Counted from the first letter of the stretch, positions 51,825-61,150 are shown. The stretch: DNA of 64,000 nucleotides from JBMNKL01 sp050952225 (GCA_050952225.1 JBMNKL010000003.1:62001-126000), one strand, 5' to 3'. Notes: generated from the letters alone by a model not told the origin. A program made the numbers and translations.

Positions 51825-53362
51825 AAAAAGATAGTCTGCTTACAACTACAATTATCGTTTCTTTGATTGCAATACTTGGAAAGCTTTTAGGCTTTGCACG
51901 GGAAGCAATTATTGCGGCCTACTATGGAGCCAACGCATTGACCGATGCGTTTTTTTTCGCGCAGGGTATGCCGGCTATGATCTTTCCTGCTTTGTGCAGC
52001 AGTCTTTCTACTGCTTTTATATCTTTATATGTGTCTAAAACTTTTCAAGAAGGGAAAACAGAAGGGGATCGATTTGCCTCCCGTGCATTAATAGCGTCAC
52101 TTACTATCGCAATTCTGCTAAGTTGTACAGCATTGATTATTTTACCAATAATAGTGCCGGTTTTTGCTCCCGGTTTTAAGGGGGCAACCTTATCTTTGGC
52201 TATTTATCTAAGCCGCTTGGTCATGGGCTCTTTTGTTTTGATTATGGCTCATTATTTTCTTACTGCAGCGCTTAATTCTAAGAAGTTTTTCTACGGGTCA
52301 CAAATAGCGGGACTCATGTGTAATGTTTTCATTATTACGGTAACTGCTTTCTTGGGAAAAGGGCAGGGTATAGATATTCTTACTCTTACAGTGGCAGGAG
52401 GACATTTTGTGCAGGTTATTGTGCTTATAGTATTCTGCCGAAATAGGATTTCATTTACGCTTGCTGCAAATCCATTTCATAAAGATGTTAAAGCAATGTT
52501 TACATTGGCATTACCTATTCTTTTGGGCAACAGCGTCATACAGCTTCAAAATATTGTTGATAAGGCGCTTGCTTCCAGACTGATGGAAGGAGCAATTTCT
52601 GGCCTTTCCTATTCGAATACACTGAACTATTTAGTAATAACAATATTTATAACTTCACTTTCAACAGTGGTATACCCAACTCTTGCAGAGAATGCTTCAA
52701 GTGGAGATATGCAATTCTTTGGGAAAAACTTGACTCAAAGTATCAGTTTGCTAATCATATCTCTATTCCCTGTTTCTATTATTACCATGGTATGTGCCAA
52801 TGATATTGTATCTATTGTTTTTGAGAGGGGGAATTTTGATCGTTCAGCCACTGAACTGACTGCTACTGCATTATTCTTCTATGCTATTATGTATGTATTT
52901 ATTGCTATACGTGAAGTACTTATTCGTGGATTTTTTGCTTTGAAAGACACCAAAACCCCGATGATAAACGGCAGCATTGCCGTTGGTCTAAATATAATAA
53001 TTAGTATTTTGCTTGTTAAGTATATGGGGATTGCAGGTATTGCGGTAGGAACATCTATATCCAGCATAATCTCAGCTTCTTTATTACTTTTCAGTGTTTT
53101 AAGACGTATACCTGAGGTTAGCATAAAAAAAATGATTCCTTTAATAAAAAAGATTGTTTTATCTGGCGGTTTAACAGCCTTGGTGCTGGTTTTAATTAGT
53201 AAAGAGCTTAAGAATTTAATACCGATTTTGCGCTTTATGATTACTACAATTCTTGGATTCGGAGTTTACATTAGCTTGTTATTATTGTTAAAATGTAGTG
53301 AAATTATCGTGTTAGTGTCGTCATTTAAAAGCAAAATAAAAGCATTAAAAATCATTAAATAG
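51812..53362 (+). CDS. MurJ/MviN-family lipid flippase
   Basis: 516 residues with about 14 membrane segments. The start LGKLLGFAREAIIAAYYGAN and the segment TDAFFFAQGMP are the MurJ N-terminal signature; FERGNFDRSATELTA and RGFFALKDTKTP match the MurJ mid-region. In this position it most likely flips the lipid-linked repeat unit (the Wzx role) rather than lipid II; that is inference from context. It starts inside the end of the previous gene, a sign of coupled translation. Confidence 0.88.
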   Translation: MDQLKKDSLLTTTIIVSLIAILGKLLGFAREAIIAAYYGANALTDAFFFAQGMPAMIFPALCSSLSTAFISLYVSKTFQEGKTEGDRFASRALIASLTIAILLSCTALIILPIIVPVFAPGFKGATLSLAIYLSRLVMGSFVLIMAHYFLTAALNSKKFFYGSQIAGLMCNVFIITVTAFLGKGQGIDILTLTVAGGHFVQVIVLIVFCRNRISFTLAANPFHKDVKAMFTLALPILLGNSVIQLQNIVDKALASRLMEGAISGLSYSNTLNYLVITIFITSLSTVVYPTLAENASSGDMQFFGKNLTQSISLLIISLFPVSIITMVCANDIVSIVFERGNFDRSATELTATALFFYAIMYVFIAIREVLIRGFFALKDTKTPMINGSIAVGLNIIISILLVKYMGIAGIAVGTSISSIISASLLLFSVLRRIPEVSIKKMIPLIKKIVLSGGLTALVLVLISKELKNLIPILRFMITTILGFGVYISLLLLLKCSEIIVLVSSFKSKIKALKIIK

Positions 53363-53382
53363 AGATAATCGGGTTAGAATAA

Positions 53383-54492
53383 ATGAGCATAAAACTTATT
53401 ACCATAATCGGTGCGCGGCCGCAGTTTATAAAAGCGGCGCCGTTTTCGGAAATATTCAGGAAAGAGAATAAGGAAATATTGGTTCATACAGGACAGCACT
53501 ATGATGAGAACATGTCGGATATTTTCTTTAAGGAGCTTGGAATCCCTGAGCCTGATTATAATCTGAGTATTGGATCAGGCAGCCACGGTTGGCAGACGGG
53601 GCGGATGCTTGAGGAAATTGAAAAGGTAATTCTTGCGGAAAAGCCTGACGGCTTGCTTGTCTATGGGGATACTAACTCTACATTGGCCGGAGCTCTGGCG
53701 GCAAGCAAGCTGCATGTTCCCGTTTTTCATGTTGAGGCGGGTTTGCGAAGCCGCAATAAACTGATGCCGGAAGAAATAAACAGGGTGCTGACTGACCACG
53801 TTTCAGACTTGCTGTTGTGTCCGACCCAAACAGCAGTGGAAAATTTAAAGCGTGAGGGCATTTTTTCAGGTGTTGTTAATACGGGAGATATTATGTATGA
53901 CGCCGCATTGCGAAACAGGAAAATATCTGAAAAACGCTATTCCGGCGGTGCCTGGCTTGATGAATTAACAAAGGACAATAAAGAAGCCGCCGTATTAAGG
54001 GAAAAGCAGTATTACCTGGCAACCATACATCGTGCTGAAAACACGGATAACCTGAAAAAATTGAGAGATATCTTCACTGCTTTTGAGAAACTGGACAAAC
54101 CTGTGCTTATACCGCTTCATCCTCGTACTCGCAAAATAATTGACAATAATAATATTCCGGTTCAAAATGTAATTATAGTAAACCCTGTGGGATATATACT
54201 GATGCTTTATTTAACGGCGAATGCCTGCATGGTGCTGACAGATTCCGGCGGGCTTCAAAAGGAGTCGTTTTTTCTAAAGACGCCGTGTACTACGTTAAGG
54301 GATCAGACCGAGTGGGTTGAAACATTGCGGGATGGCTGGAATGTTTTAAGCCCGGTAGATGTCAATAAAATCCTGGAGTGTGCGAAGAGGGAACTAAGCT
54401 GCCTGCGACATGACCAGCCGATGATGTTCGGTGACGGGCGCGCGGCTGAACGTATCTGTCAGGCAATAGTGAATTGGAGGGGAAAAGCTTGA
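53383..54492 (+). CDS. wecB: UDP-N-acetylglucosamine 2-epimerase (non-hydrolysing)
   Basis: 369 residues; makes UDP-ManNAc from UDP-GlcNAc. GARPQFIKAAP, HTGQHYDENMS, VYGDTNSTLAGALAA, VEAGLRSRN, MPEEINR, TIHRAENTDN and TDSGGLQKESFFL are all family motifs. It overlaps the UDP-sugar dehydrogenase gene by four bases, and the pair supplies UDP-ManNAcA. GC returns to the level of the flanking regions here. The RBS is not evident. Confidence 0.93.
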   Translation: MSIKLITIIGARPQFIKAAPFSEIFRKENKEILVHTGQHYDENMSDIFFKELGIPEPDYNLSIGSGSHGWQTGRMLEEIEKVILAEKPDGLLVYGDTNSTLAGALAASKLHVPVFHVEAGLRSRNKLMPEEINRVLTDHVSDLLLCPTQTAVENLKREGIFSGVVNTGDIMYDAALRNRKISEKRYSGGAWLDELTKDNKEAAVLREKQYYLATIHRAENTDNLKKLRDIFTAFEKLDKPVLIPLHPRTRKIIDNNNIPVQNVIIVNPVGYILMLYLTANACMVLTDSGGLQKESFFLKTPCTTLRDQTEWVETLRDGWNVLSPVDVNKILECAKRELSCLRHDQPMMFGDGRAAERICQAIVNWRGKA

Positions 54493-55796
54493 GCAGTTTA
54501 AAGCAAAAATTACTCGATAAAACGGCGGTTCTCGGGGTGATTGGCCTCGGGTATGTAGGACTGCCGCTTGCAGTTGAAAAGGCGATGGCCGGGTATAAGG
54601 CCATAGGGTTTGATATCCAGGCGGAAAAGGTGGAAATGGTTAACGCCGGAAAGAATTACATAGGGGATGTTGTCAATGAAGACCTCGAGACTATAGTGAA
54701 ATCGGGGATGCTTACGGCTACAACGGATTTTGCCAGGGTGGCGCAGGCTGACTGCGTATGCATCTGCGTTCCTACGCCGCTTGACGAGCACCAGCAGCCA
54801 GACATCAGCTATGTCAAGACTTCTGCCGAGAACATCGTTCCCCACATGCACAAGGATATGCTGATAGTTCTTGAATCGACCACTTACCCGGGTACTACCG
54901 AGGAGCTGTTGAAGCCAATATTTGAATCCTCCGGCATGAAATGCGGAGAAGACTTTTACCTGGCATTTTCACCGGAACGGGTGGACCCGGGCAATCTGGT
55001 GTACAAGACCAGGAACACACCGAAAGTTGTAGGCGGTGTCACGCCGAATTGTACTGACATAGCGGCGACGCTGTATGAAAGCATACTGAAAGCGCCCGTG
55101 CACCGGGTTTCATCCCCGGCTGTGGCTGAAATGGAAAAGATACTGGAAAATACCTACCGCAATGTAAATATCGGCCTTATTAATGAGCTTGCGATACTAT
55201 GCCATAAAATGAACATAAATATTTGGGAGGTTATAGAGGCTGCCAAGACAAAGCCTTACGGATTTCAGGCATTCTATCCGGGACCCGGGCTGGGCGGGCA
55301 TTGCATACCGCTTGATCCGTATTATCTTTCGTGGAAGGCACGTGAATACGGCTTCCATACGTTCATGATAGAGGCGTCCATGATGATAAATGATAATATG
55401 CCGGAATATTGCGTGGAGAGGGCGAGTAAAATCCTGAACCGTTTTAAAAAGCCTTTGAACGGGTCTAAGATATTGATCCTGGGGGTCGCATACAAGCAGG
55501 ATATTGACGATTACCGCGAAAGCCCGGCTGTTAAGGTGATTAACGGGCTTAGGAAAGCAGGAGCGGAAGTGGTTTATTATGACCCGTACATACCGGAGTA
55601 CCGCGAACACGGGGAAATATTCAGGGGTGAAGCCGAACTTACTGCGGAGCTTATTGAAAATGCGGATTTGGTCGTAATTACCACGGCTCATACAAATGTA
55701 GACTACGAGTTCGTTCAAAAGCATGCAAGAATGATATTTGATACGAAGAATGTCATGAAGCATATCGAAAACAGGGATAATATCGAGCTTCTCTAG
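54489..55796 (+). CDS. wecC: UDP-N-acetyl-D-mannosamine (or glucosamine) 6-dehydrogenase
   Basis: 435 residues from TTG 54489 (GGAGGGG seven bases upstream; the start overlaps the wecB stop as TTGA). NAD-dependent four-electron oxidation of the sugar C6. GLGYVGLPLAVEKA is the NAD loop, VPTPLDEHQQPD and ESTTYPGTTEE follow, and the catalytic Cys lies in GPGLGGHCIPLDPYYL. C-terminal VAYKQDIDDYRESPA is typical of the WbpA/WecC group. The adjacent wecB makes UDP-ManNAc the likely substrate. It is the last gene before the loaP promoter. Confidence 0.9.
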   Translation: MSSLKQKLLDKTAVLGVIGLGYVGLPLAVEKAMAGYKAIGFDIQAEKVEMVNAGKNYIGDVVNEDLETIVKSGMLTATTDFARVAQADCVCICVPTPLDEHQQPDISYVKTSAENIVPHMHKDMLIVLESTTYPGTTEELLKPIFESSGMKCGEDFYLAFSPERVDPGNLVYKTRNTPKVVGGVTPNCTDIAATLYESILKAPVHRVSSPAVAEMEKILENTYRNVNIGLINELAILCHKMNINIWEVIEAAKTKPYGFQAFYPGPGLGGHCIPLDPYYLSWKAREYGFHTFMIEASMMINDNMPEYCVERASKILNRFKKPLNGSKILILGVAYKQDIDDYRESPAVKVINGLRKAGAEVVYYDPYIPEYREHGEIFRGEAELTAELIENADLVVITTAHTNVDYEFVQKHARMIFDTKNVMKHIENRDNIELL

Positions 55797-55836
55797 TAAA
55801 TACATCAATACAATATAACAAAAATTAACATTATTA

Positions 55837-55865
55837 TTGACATATCTCTTTTTTTACAATAAAAT
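55837..55865 (+). promoter_or_regulatory. Promoter of loaP and second polysaccharide unit
   Basis: TTGACA (55837-55842), 17 bases, TAAAAT (55860-55865). It lies in the 112-base gap after wecC. Confidence 0.75.
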
Positions 55866-55908
55866 GATGTCTATATACTCTTTTTGTTCCTTTAGGTGGG
55901 GAATAAGG

Positions 55909-56433
55909 ATGGTTGTGGATACAAATATCAATAAATGGCACGGGGTTTTTGTGGTTACAGGGGAAGAGGAAAAGGTAAAGGAAAGGATCAAGTACAGGCT
56001 TCAGGAAGATTATACCGTGGTGGTGCCGAAAAGGAAGCTCAGAGTCAGGAGAGGCGGTATATGGAAGGTAGATACCCGGGTGCTGTTTCCCGGGTATGTG
56101 TTAATAAACGGAGAAATAACCACTGACATATATTACAAGCTAAAAAACATTCCGGGACTCCTGAGGCTTCTCAAGACAGGCAGTACGATAGCCACGATAG
56201 ACAGCAGTGAGATGGCCGTGTTATCCAGGCTGATGTGTAACAGCGAAGAAATCGGTTTTTCAAGTGCGCTATACGAAAACGGGAGAGTGCGGATAATAGA
56301 CGGCCCGCTGTTTTCGTTGGAAGGTATTATAGTTGGTATCGACCACAGGAAAGAAAGAGCTAAAGTCAGGTTGACATTCCTTGGGGAGGAAAGGACGGTA
56401 GATCTCGGGATATCATTGCTAAGACCCGCTTGA
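55909..56433 (+). CDS. loaP: LoaP-type NusG paralogue (transcription antiterminator)
   Basis: 174 residues from ATG 55909; a longer open frame starts inside the promoter and is not translated. The N-terminal NGN domain is HGVFVVTGEEEKVKERIKYRL ... VDTRVLFPGYVLI ... LRLLKTGS. The C-terminal KOW domain is VRIIDGPLFSLEGIIVGIDHRKERAKV. Specialised NusG proteins of this type (LoaP) promote read-through of long polysaccharide and antibiotic operons in Firmicutes. It has its own promoter in mid-cluster and precedes capD by 24 bases. Whether it acts on its own unit, on the first one or on the right-edge operon cannot be read from the sequence. Confidence 0.9.
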   Translation: MVVDTNINKWHGVFVVTGEEEKVKERIKYRLQEDYTVVVPKRKLRVRRGGIWKVDTRVLFPGYVLINGEITTDIYYKLKNIPGLLRLLKTGSTIATIDSSEMAVLSRLMCNSEEIGFSSALYENGRVRIIDGPLFSLEGIIVGIDHRKERAKVRLTFLGEERTVDLGISLLRPA

Positions 56434-56457
56434 TTTTCAGGCGAAGGAGGAAAACTG

Positions 56458-58368
56458 ATGGTCTTAAGAAGCAGAAAACTGCTGCTGATAGCTGCCGACG
56501 CAGCGTTTGTCAATCTCGCGTTCTACATAGCGCTGCTTGTCAGGTTTGATGCGGCGGTACCGCAAAGATATATTGATTGCTTCATACATAATGCGCTGAT
56601 TATCACGGTTATTCATATAGGGACATTCTGCCTGTTTGGTCTTTACCAGAGCTTATGGGAATACGCAAGTATCGGGGAAATGATAGAGATTGCCTTGTCT
56701 GCCGCGGTAGCCGGAGGGTTGAGCTTTGTTGCCGGCTTGGCGATAAGGGACAGACTTCCGACAACGGTATACTTCATGGGCTGTATACTGACGTGCCTGC
56801 TTGCAGGCGGCAGCAGGCTGAGCTGCAGGTACCTGCACGGGACAAAGCAGCCCGGGGACAGAGGCGTGAAAAAGCCGGGAAAGGTAATGGTAGTCGGTGC
56901 GGGAAGCGCAGGATCAATGATTATAAAGGATTTAAAAAACAATAAGGGCAGGAACCTCGTACCCGTTGTTGTGGTTGACGACGATAAAGAAAAACATGGG
57001 ACCAGGATAAACGGCGTTCCTGTCAAGGCCGGAAGGAGCCGTATAAAGGAACTCGCGAAACAGTACGAAATAGACGAAATAATAGTGGCGATGCCCTCGG
57101 CGCCAAGGAAAGATATGGCGGAGATACTGAGATTGTGCAAAGCGACCTCGTGCAGGATGAAAACTCTTCCCGGGCTCATGGACCTGGATGACGGGAAAGT
57201 AAGCGTAAGGAACTTGCGGGATGTGAATATAGAGGACCTTCTTGGCAGGGAAGAGATAATCCTCAACATGGAAGAAATCTCCGGATACTTAAAAGACGAA
57301 ACGGTATTGGTCACGGGAGGCGGGGGCTCGATAGGCTCCGAGCTGTGTCGACAGATTGCCAGGTTTGGGCCGAAGAAACTTATTATATTCGATATATATG
57401 AAAATAACGCGTATGATTTGCAAAATGAACTCCTGTTTACATATAAAGGGAACCTGGACGTTGAAGTGCTCATCGGTTCCTGCAGGGACAGGTTGAGATT
57501 GAAAGAGGTATTTGAAAAATACAGGCCGAGAGTTGTGTTTCATGCGGCAGCCCACAAGCATGTGCCGCTGATGGAGGGAAGCCCTGCTGAGGCAGTCAAG
57601 AATAATGTATTTGGGACACTGAATACCGCAAGGCGAGCAGATGATTTCGGGGCGAAAAAATTCATACTCATTTCGACGGATAAGGCTGTCAATCCCACAA
57701 ATATCATGGGAGCTTCGAAACGCCTGGCCGAAATAATCGTACAGTCCATGAACAGGATTAGCAGGACCAGGTTTGCGGCGGTGCGTTTCGGCAATGTACT
57801 TGGGAGCAATGGCAGCGTTGTACCGCTGTTTCAAAGGCAGATAATGCAGGGCGGTCCCGTCACTGTTACCCATCCTGAAGTTACAAGGTACTTTATGACT
57901 ATTTCCGAGGCAGCGCAGCTTGTCATACAGGCGGGAGCGATGGCAAACGGCGGCGAGGTGTTTGTACTGGACATGGGAGAGCCCGTAAAAATAGTGGATC
58001 TTGCGAGGGATCTGATAAGGCTGTCCGGGATGGAACCCGATGCAGACATCAGGATTGAGTTTACCGGCTTAAGGCCGGGTGAAAAATTGTACGAGGAGCT
58101 GCTGCTGGCCGAGGAGGGCCTTGAAAAGACAGCTCATAAAAAGATATTCATCGGCAAGCAGGCCGATATGAGTTTTAAGGAAGTTGTAATGTGCATAAAA
58201 GCGCTGGAAAACTCCATGGAAAACGATGAAATGCTGAGAGAGTGCATGGCAAAACTTGTGCCCACATATAAATATAAACGCGAACACAGAAAAATGTCCC
58301 GTAAAGACAAGGTCGCAACGGGCGGTGTTTCTTCCTCGGAAGGACTTGCAGCCGCCTCGGATGATTAG
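56458..58368 (+). CDS. Membrane-bound UDP-GlcNAc 4,6-dehydratase (PglF/CapD type)
   Basis: 636 residues. Four N-terminal membrane segments (~7-110), a first Rossmann-like domain (VMVVGAGSAGSMIIKDL) and a second SDR domain with VTGGGGSIGSELC (~284-296). The catalytic region is STDKAVNPTNIMGASKR, with Met at the SDR Tyr position as in PglF/FlaA1 enzymes. GLRPGEKLYEELL is near the C-terminus. It makes a 4-keto-6-deoxy nucleotide sugar, the likely substrate of the DegT aminotransferase at 43867. The RBS AAGGAGG is strong. The last ~25 residues are a basic, low-complexity tail. Confidence 0.93.
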   Translation: MVLRSRKLLLIAADAAFVNLAFYIALLVRFDAAVPQRYIDCFIHNALIITVIHIGTFCLFGLYQSLWEYASIGEMIEIALSAAVAGGLSFVAGLAIRDRLPTTVYFMGCILTCLLAGGSRLSCRYLHGTKQPGDRGVKKPGKVMVVGAGSAGSMIIKDLKNNKGRNLVPVVVVDDDKEKHGTRINGVPVKAGRSRIKELAKQYEIDEIIVAMPSAPRKDMAEILRLCKATSCRMKTLPGLMDLDDGKVSVRNLRDVNIEDLLGREEIILNMEEISGYLKDETVLVTGGGGSIGSELCRQIARFGPKKLIIFDIYENNAYDLQNELLFTYKGNLDVEVLIGSCRDRLRLKEVFEKYRPRVVFHAAAHKHVPLMEGSPAEAVKNNVFGTLNTARRADDFGAKKFILISTDKAVNPTNIMGASKRLAEIIVQSMNRISRTRFAAVRFGNVLGSNGSVVPLFQRQIMQGGPVTVTHPEVTRYFMTISEAAQLVIQAGAMANGGEVFVLDMGEPVKIVDLARDLIRLSGMEPDADIRIEFTGLRPGEKLYEELLLAEEGLEKTAHKKIFIGKQADMSFKEVVMCIKALENSMENDEMLRECMAKLVPTYKYKREHRKMSRKDKVATGGVSSSEGLAAASDD

Positions 58369-58417
58369 CATGTCAAGCATGGCTTTAACGGATAATTAGC
58401 GGGAGAAACAGGTTTCC

Positions 58418-59686
58418 ATGAATATAGAGAATAAGAACCGGAAAATGCTGGTTGAGCTTGTATCAGCCGGCATCAGGAACCAGCCTTTTAATATTGAGCA
58501 TTACGACGTTGAAAACAGCGCTGCCATTGACTGGGCGGAATTACTTGATGAAGCATTAAAGCACCAGGTCTTTACGGTCGTATACGGACCACTGGCTGAA
58601 AATAGCGAAAAGCTGCGTGTTCCGGTCAAACTGCTGGAGAAATTCCGCATATACACGTTGTATGAGGGCATGGAGCAGGAGCGTAACTATGCTGCTGCCG
58701 GGAATGTGCTCAGAAAGCTTACCGGAGCGGGGATTCCGGTGATAGTGCTTAAAGGCCTGGTCATAAGGGAGCTGTATCCGTATCCTTATTTGCGGGCAAT
58801 GTGTGATTTTGATCTCCTTGTAAAACCCGGCGATGTGCGCGAGGCTGGCAGGATAATCGAGGATTCCGGGTTTAGATTTGATATTGACGACGGGAAAGAA
58901 ACGAAATACCTGCATGAAATTTACGGCGGTATCGACCTTCACAGGAAGCTGGCGCCGATTGGAGAACGGTATGAAAACATAACAGGACTTGAGGAGCAGG
59001 TGTGGGAGAATGCGACAGCCATAGAGGTGAGCGGCGCAAATGTTCTTGCGTTATGCCCGCTGGACTGTGCGTTGTTTCTTGTGATTCACATGGCGGCGCA
59101 TATTATCAGCAGCGGTTTCGGGTTGCGGCATTTGTGCGATTTCTTTCTCGTGGCTGACCGGTACAGGGATGAAATCGATTGGGACGAGTTTTTTAGAAAA
59201 GCGGCAGAGTTTCATGTGGATATTTTTGCTAAAGCGCTGATGCGGATTTGCCTGGAACTTTTCGGACTGGAATTGCCTGACTGCTGCCTTAAGACGGCGG
59301 ATGAATTTCAGAATGATGCGCTTATAAAGGATATTATCGAGGATGTTTTCGACTCAGGGGTATCCGGCAAGAGCAGCAATGAGCGTATCAACGCAAACCG
59401 GATGCTGTATTATTCCGGGGGAATAAATCCGGAGCTGTCCGGCGGAAAGGTTTCCATGTACCTGAAGTTGCTGTTCCCTGCTGCCGGCAAGCTTGATAAA
59501 AGGTATAGGTACGCGAAGAAGTGTTTGCCTTTGCTGCCGGTTGCATGGGTGCACCGGTTCATTTATTGCCTGGTGCGGAAGGATATGGATTTCCGGGAGA
59601 AGACAGCGGCGTTTTCTTCACCAAAACCTGCAATGATATGCACAAATCGCGGTGAAATGCTGCGCGGGCTGGGATTGCTTGACTAG
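58418..59686 (+). CDS. Nucleotidyltransferase-family protein (NTP_transf_5)
   Basis: 422 residues with the NTP_transf_5 pattern: IPVIVLKGLVIRELY, then YLRAMCDFDLLVKPGDV (the DxD nucleotidyltransferase pair), EIYGGIDLHRKL and LVIHMAAHIISSGFGLRHLCD. Members occur beside HPr-kinase-like proteins, S24/S26 peptidases, PqqD-like proteins and ABC exporters, including lasso-peptide clusters (PadeN type). Others lie in polysaccharide loci. Here it is in the loaP unit, 2 kb from such a kinase/peptidase/exporter operon on the other strand. The reaction is unknown. No clear strong RBS (GGGAGAAACAGGTTTCC precedes the ATG at some distance). Confidence 0.82.
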   Translation: MNIENKNRKMLVELVSAGIRNQPFNIEHYDVENSAAIDWAELLDEALKHQVFTVVYGPLAENSEKLRVPVKLLEKFRIYTLYEGMEQERNYAAAGNVLRKLTGAGIPVIVLKGLVIRELYPYPYLRAMCDFDLLVKPGDVREAGRIIEDSGFRFDIDDGKETKYLHEIYGGIDLHRKLAPIGERYENITGLEEQVWENATAIEVSGANVLALCPLDCALFLVIHMAAHIISSGFGLRHLCDFFLVADRYRDEIDWDEFFRKAAEFHVDIFAKALMRICLELFGLELPDCCLKTADEFQNDALIKDIIEDVFDSGVSGKSSNERINANRMLYYSGGINPELSGGKVSMYLKLLFPAAGKLDKRYRYAKKCLPLLPVAWVHRFIYCLVRKDMDFREKTAAFSSPKPAMICTNRGEMLRGLGLLD

Positions 59687-59735
59687 AAAGCGGTTTTTAG
59701 ACAGATTTATGATTTTATAAACCAGGGGTGAAAAA

Positions 59736-60407
59736 ATGGATGTCAGACAAATTGTAAGGCTGTTTTTGCGAAGGTGGTGGGTTTTTGCCTTATTTGCCGC
59801 TATTATCGGCTCAATAGCGTGCTACATGAATTATTTCGTAATGGTTCCGGTATACCAGGCGACGGCTACGGTTCTACTGAACGATAAGAACCGACATACC
59901 CCTGAGTACGGGATTGCGTACGACCAGGTGGTTGTCAACCAGTTGCTGATCGCTGAATATACCGAGATTATTTACAGCAGATCGATCGGGCAGGCTATCA
60001 TAGATGACCTTAAGCTGGAAGGTATAAAGCCTGAGTACATTACCGGCATGATTTCAGTAGGCACGAAAAACGAAACACGGGTTATGGAATTGAGCGCGAT
60101 CAGTCCGGACCCGGAGCTTGCGATGAAAGTGGCAAACAGCCTGGCAAAGGTTTTTGCGGCAAAAGCGGAGGAATTGATGAATATACCGCATGTGAACATA
60201 ATCGATGCTGCCGAGTTGCCTGAATATCCAGTGGCGCCGAGAAAAGCAAGGAATACGGTTATTTCGGTTTTTGCAGCAATTGTACTTGCTGCCGGTGTTA
60301 TACTTACCGTCGAGTATCTTGATAATACGATAAAAACAGCCGAAGACGCGGAGAATCGCCTTAAACTCACGGTGCTGGCCACGATTCCCGAGCTGAAGAT
60401 GAAATAG
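59736..60407 (+). CDS. Wzz/CpsC-type chain-length and kinase-adaptor protein
   Basis: 223 residues with two membrane helices (~15-36 and ~175-197) around an extracellular domain (QATATVLLNDKNRH ... VMELSAISPDPELAMKVANSL). The Pro-rich segment AELPEYPVAPRK lies just before TM2, as in CapA/YveK. The cytosolic C-terminus activates the CpsD kinase in such systems. The gene pair with the next ORF (24-base gap) is the usual CpsC-CpsD order. A truncated relative lies at 32.7 kb. The RBS AGGGGTG is seen. Confidence 0.92.
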   Translation: MDVRQIVRLFLRRWWVFALFAAIIGSIACYMNYFVMVPVYQATATVLLNDKNRHTPEYGIAYDQVVVNQLLIAEYTEIIYSRSIGQAIIDDLKLEGIKPEYITGMISVGTKNETRVMELSAISPDPELAMKVANSLAKVFAAKAEELMNIPHVNIIDAAELPEYPVAPRKARNTVISVFAAIVLAAGVILTVEYLDNTIKTAEDAENRLKLTVLATIPELKMK

Positions 60408-60430
60408 GTTTACATGGGAGAGAATGAACG

Positions 60431-61150
60431 ATGAGCATAAGAAATTTTAAAATTTTTGACCGGCTTAATACACCTGCTGAGGAAGCATACAGGGTGCTTC
60501 GTACCAATTTGCAGTTTTGTGCCTTGGACAAGGAGCTGAAAACCATTGCCGTTACCAGTACGTTTGCCGGGGAGGGAAAAACCACGACAGCGGTGAACCT
60601 GTCAATTTCCATGGCAAAGGTCGGAAAAAAGGTGCTTTATGTTGACGCTGATATGCGCAAAGCCATAAGTGCCAGGGATGTATTCGAAAAGGTAGCTGCA
60701 GGGCTTTCAAATTACCTGTCGCGCATGGAGGATTTTGACAGTGTGGTTAATGAAACAAATATTCCAAATCTTTATATAGTGCCATGCGGCATACGGCCGC
60801 CAAACCCGTCCGAGCTTCTCAATACGCAGAGGCTTAAAGAATTCCTGCAGGAAGCCGGTGAAAAGTTTGATATAGTCATCCTGGACACTCCGCCTCTCGG
60901 AAGCGTCATTGATTGCGCCATAATTGCAAATCACTCGGATGGCGTTATTCTTGTAGTGAAAAGGAAGACAGCGGACTATAACAAGATACTGAGGGTGAAG
61001 CAGCAGCTTGAAAAAGCGAACGCAAGGATACTTGGAGTTGTTTTAAACAAGATAGGTAAGAGTGATTACAAGTCTTACTACAAGTATTATGATTATCATA
61101 GGGAAAAGAAACCAAGGCTTGGCATCAGGTTAGGCAAGCTCAGAAAGTGA
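60431..61150 (+). CDS. CpsD/YwqD-type tyrosine kinase
   Basis: 239-residue BY-kinase. Walker A TFAGEGKTTTAVNLS (~44-58), Walker A' VLYVDADMRK, Walker B VILDTPPLG, and a C-terminal tyrosine cluster (SDYKSYYKYYDYHREK) for autophosphorylation. With the Wzz partner it controls chain length and export; the PHP phosphatase at 43023 reverses the phosphorylation. The RBS GGGAGAG precedes the ATG. Its last 21 bases overlap the 3' end of the convergent ABC exporter gene. Confidence 0.93.
   Translation: MSIRNFKIFDRLNTPAEEAYRVLRTNLQFCALDKELKTIAVTSTFAGEGKTTTAVNLSISMAKVGKKVLYVDADMRKAISARDVFEKVAAGLSNYLSRMEDFDSVVNETNIPNLYIVPCGIRPPNPSELLNTQRLKEFLQEAGEKFDIVILDTPPLGSVIDCAIIANHSDGVILVVKRKTADYNKILRVKQQLEKANARILGVVLNKIGKSDYKSYYKYYDYHREKKPRLGIRLGKLRK

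Noticed and set aside
55837..55908. Upstream extension of LoaP (24 residues)
   Set aside because: It starts inside the -35 box; ATG 55909 gives the normal NGN-domain start.
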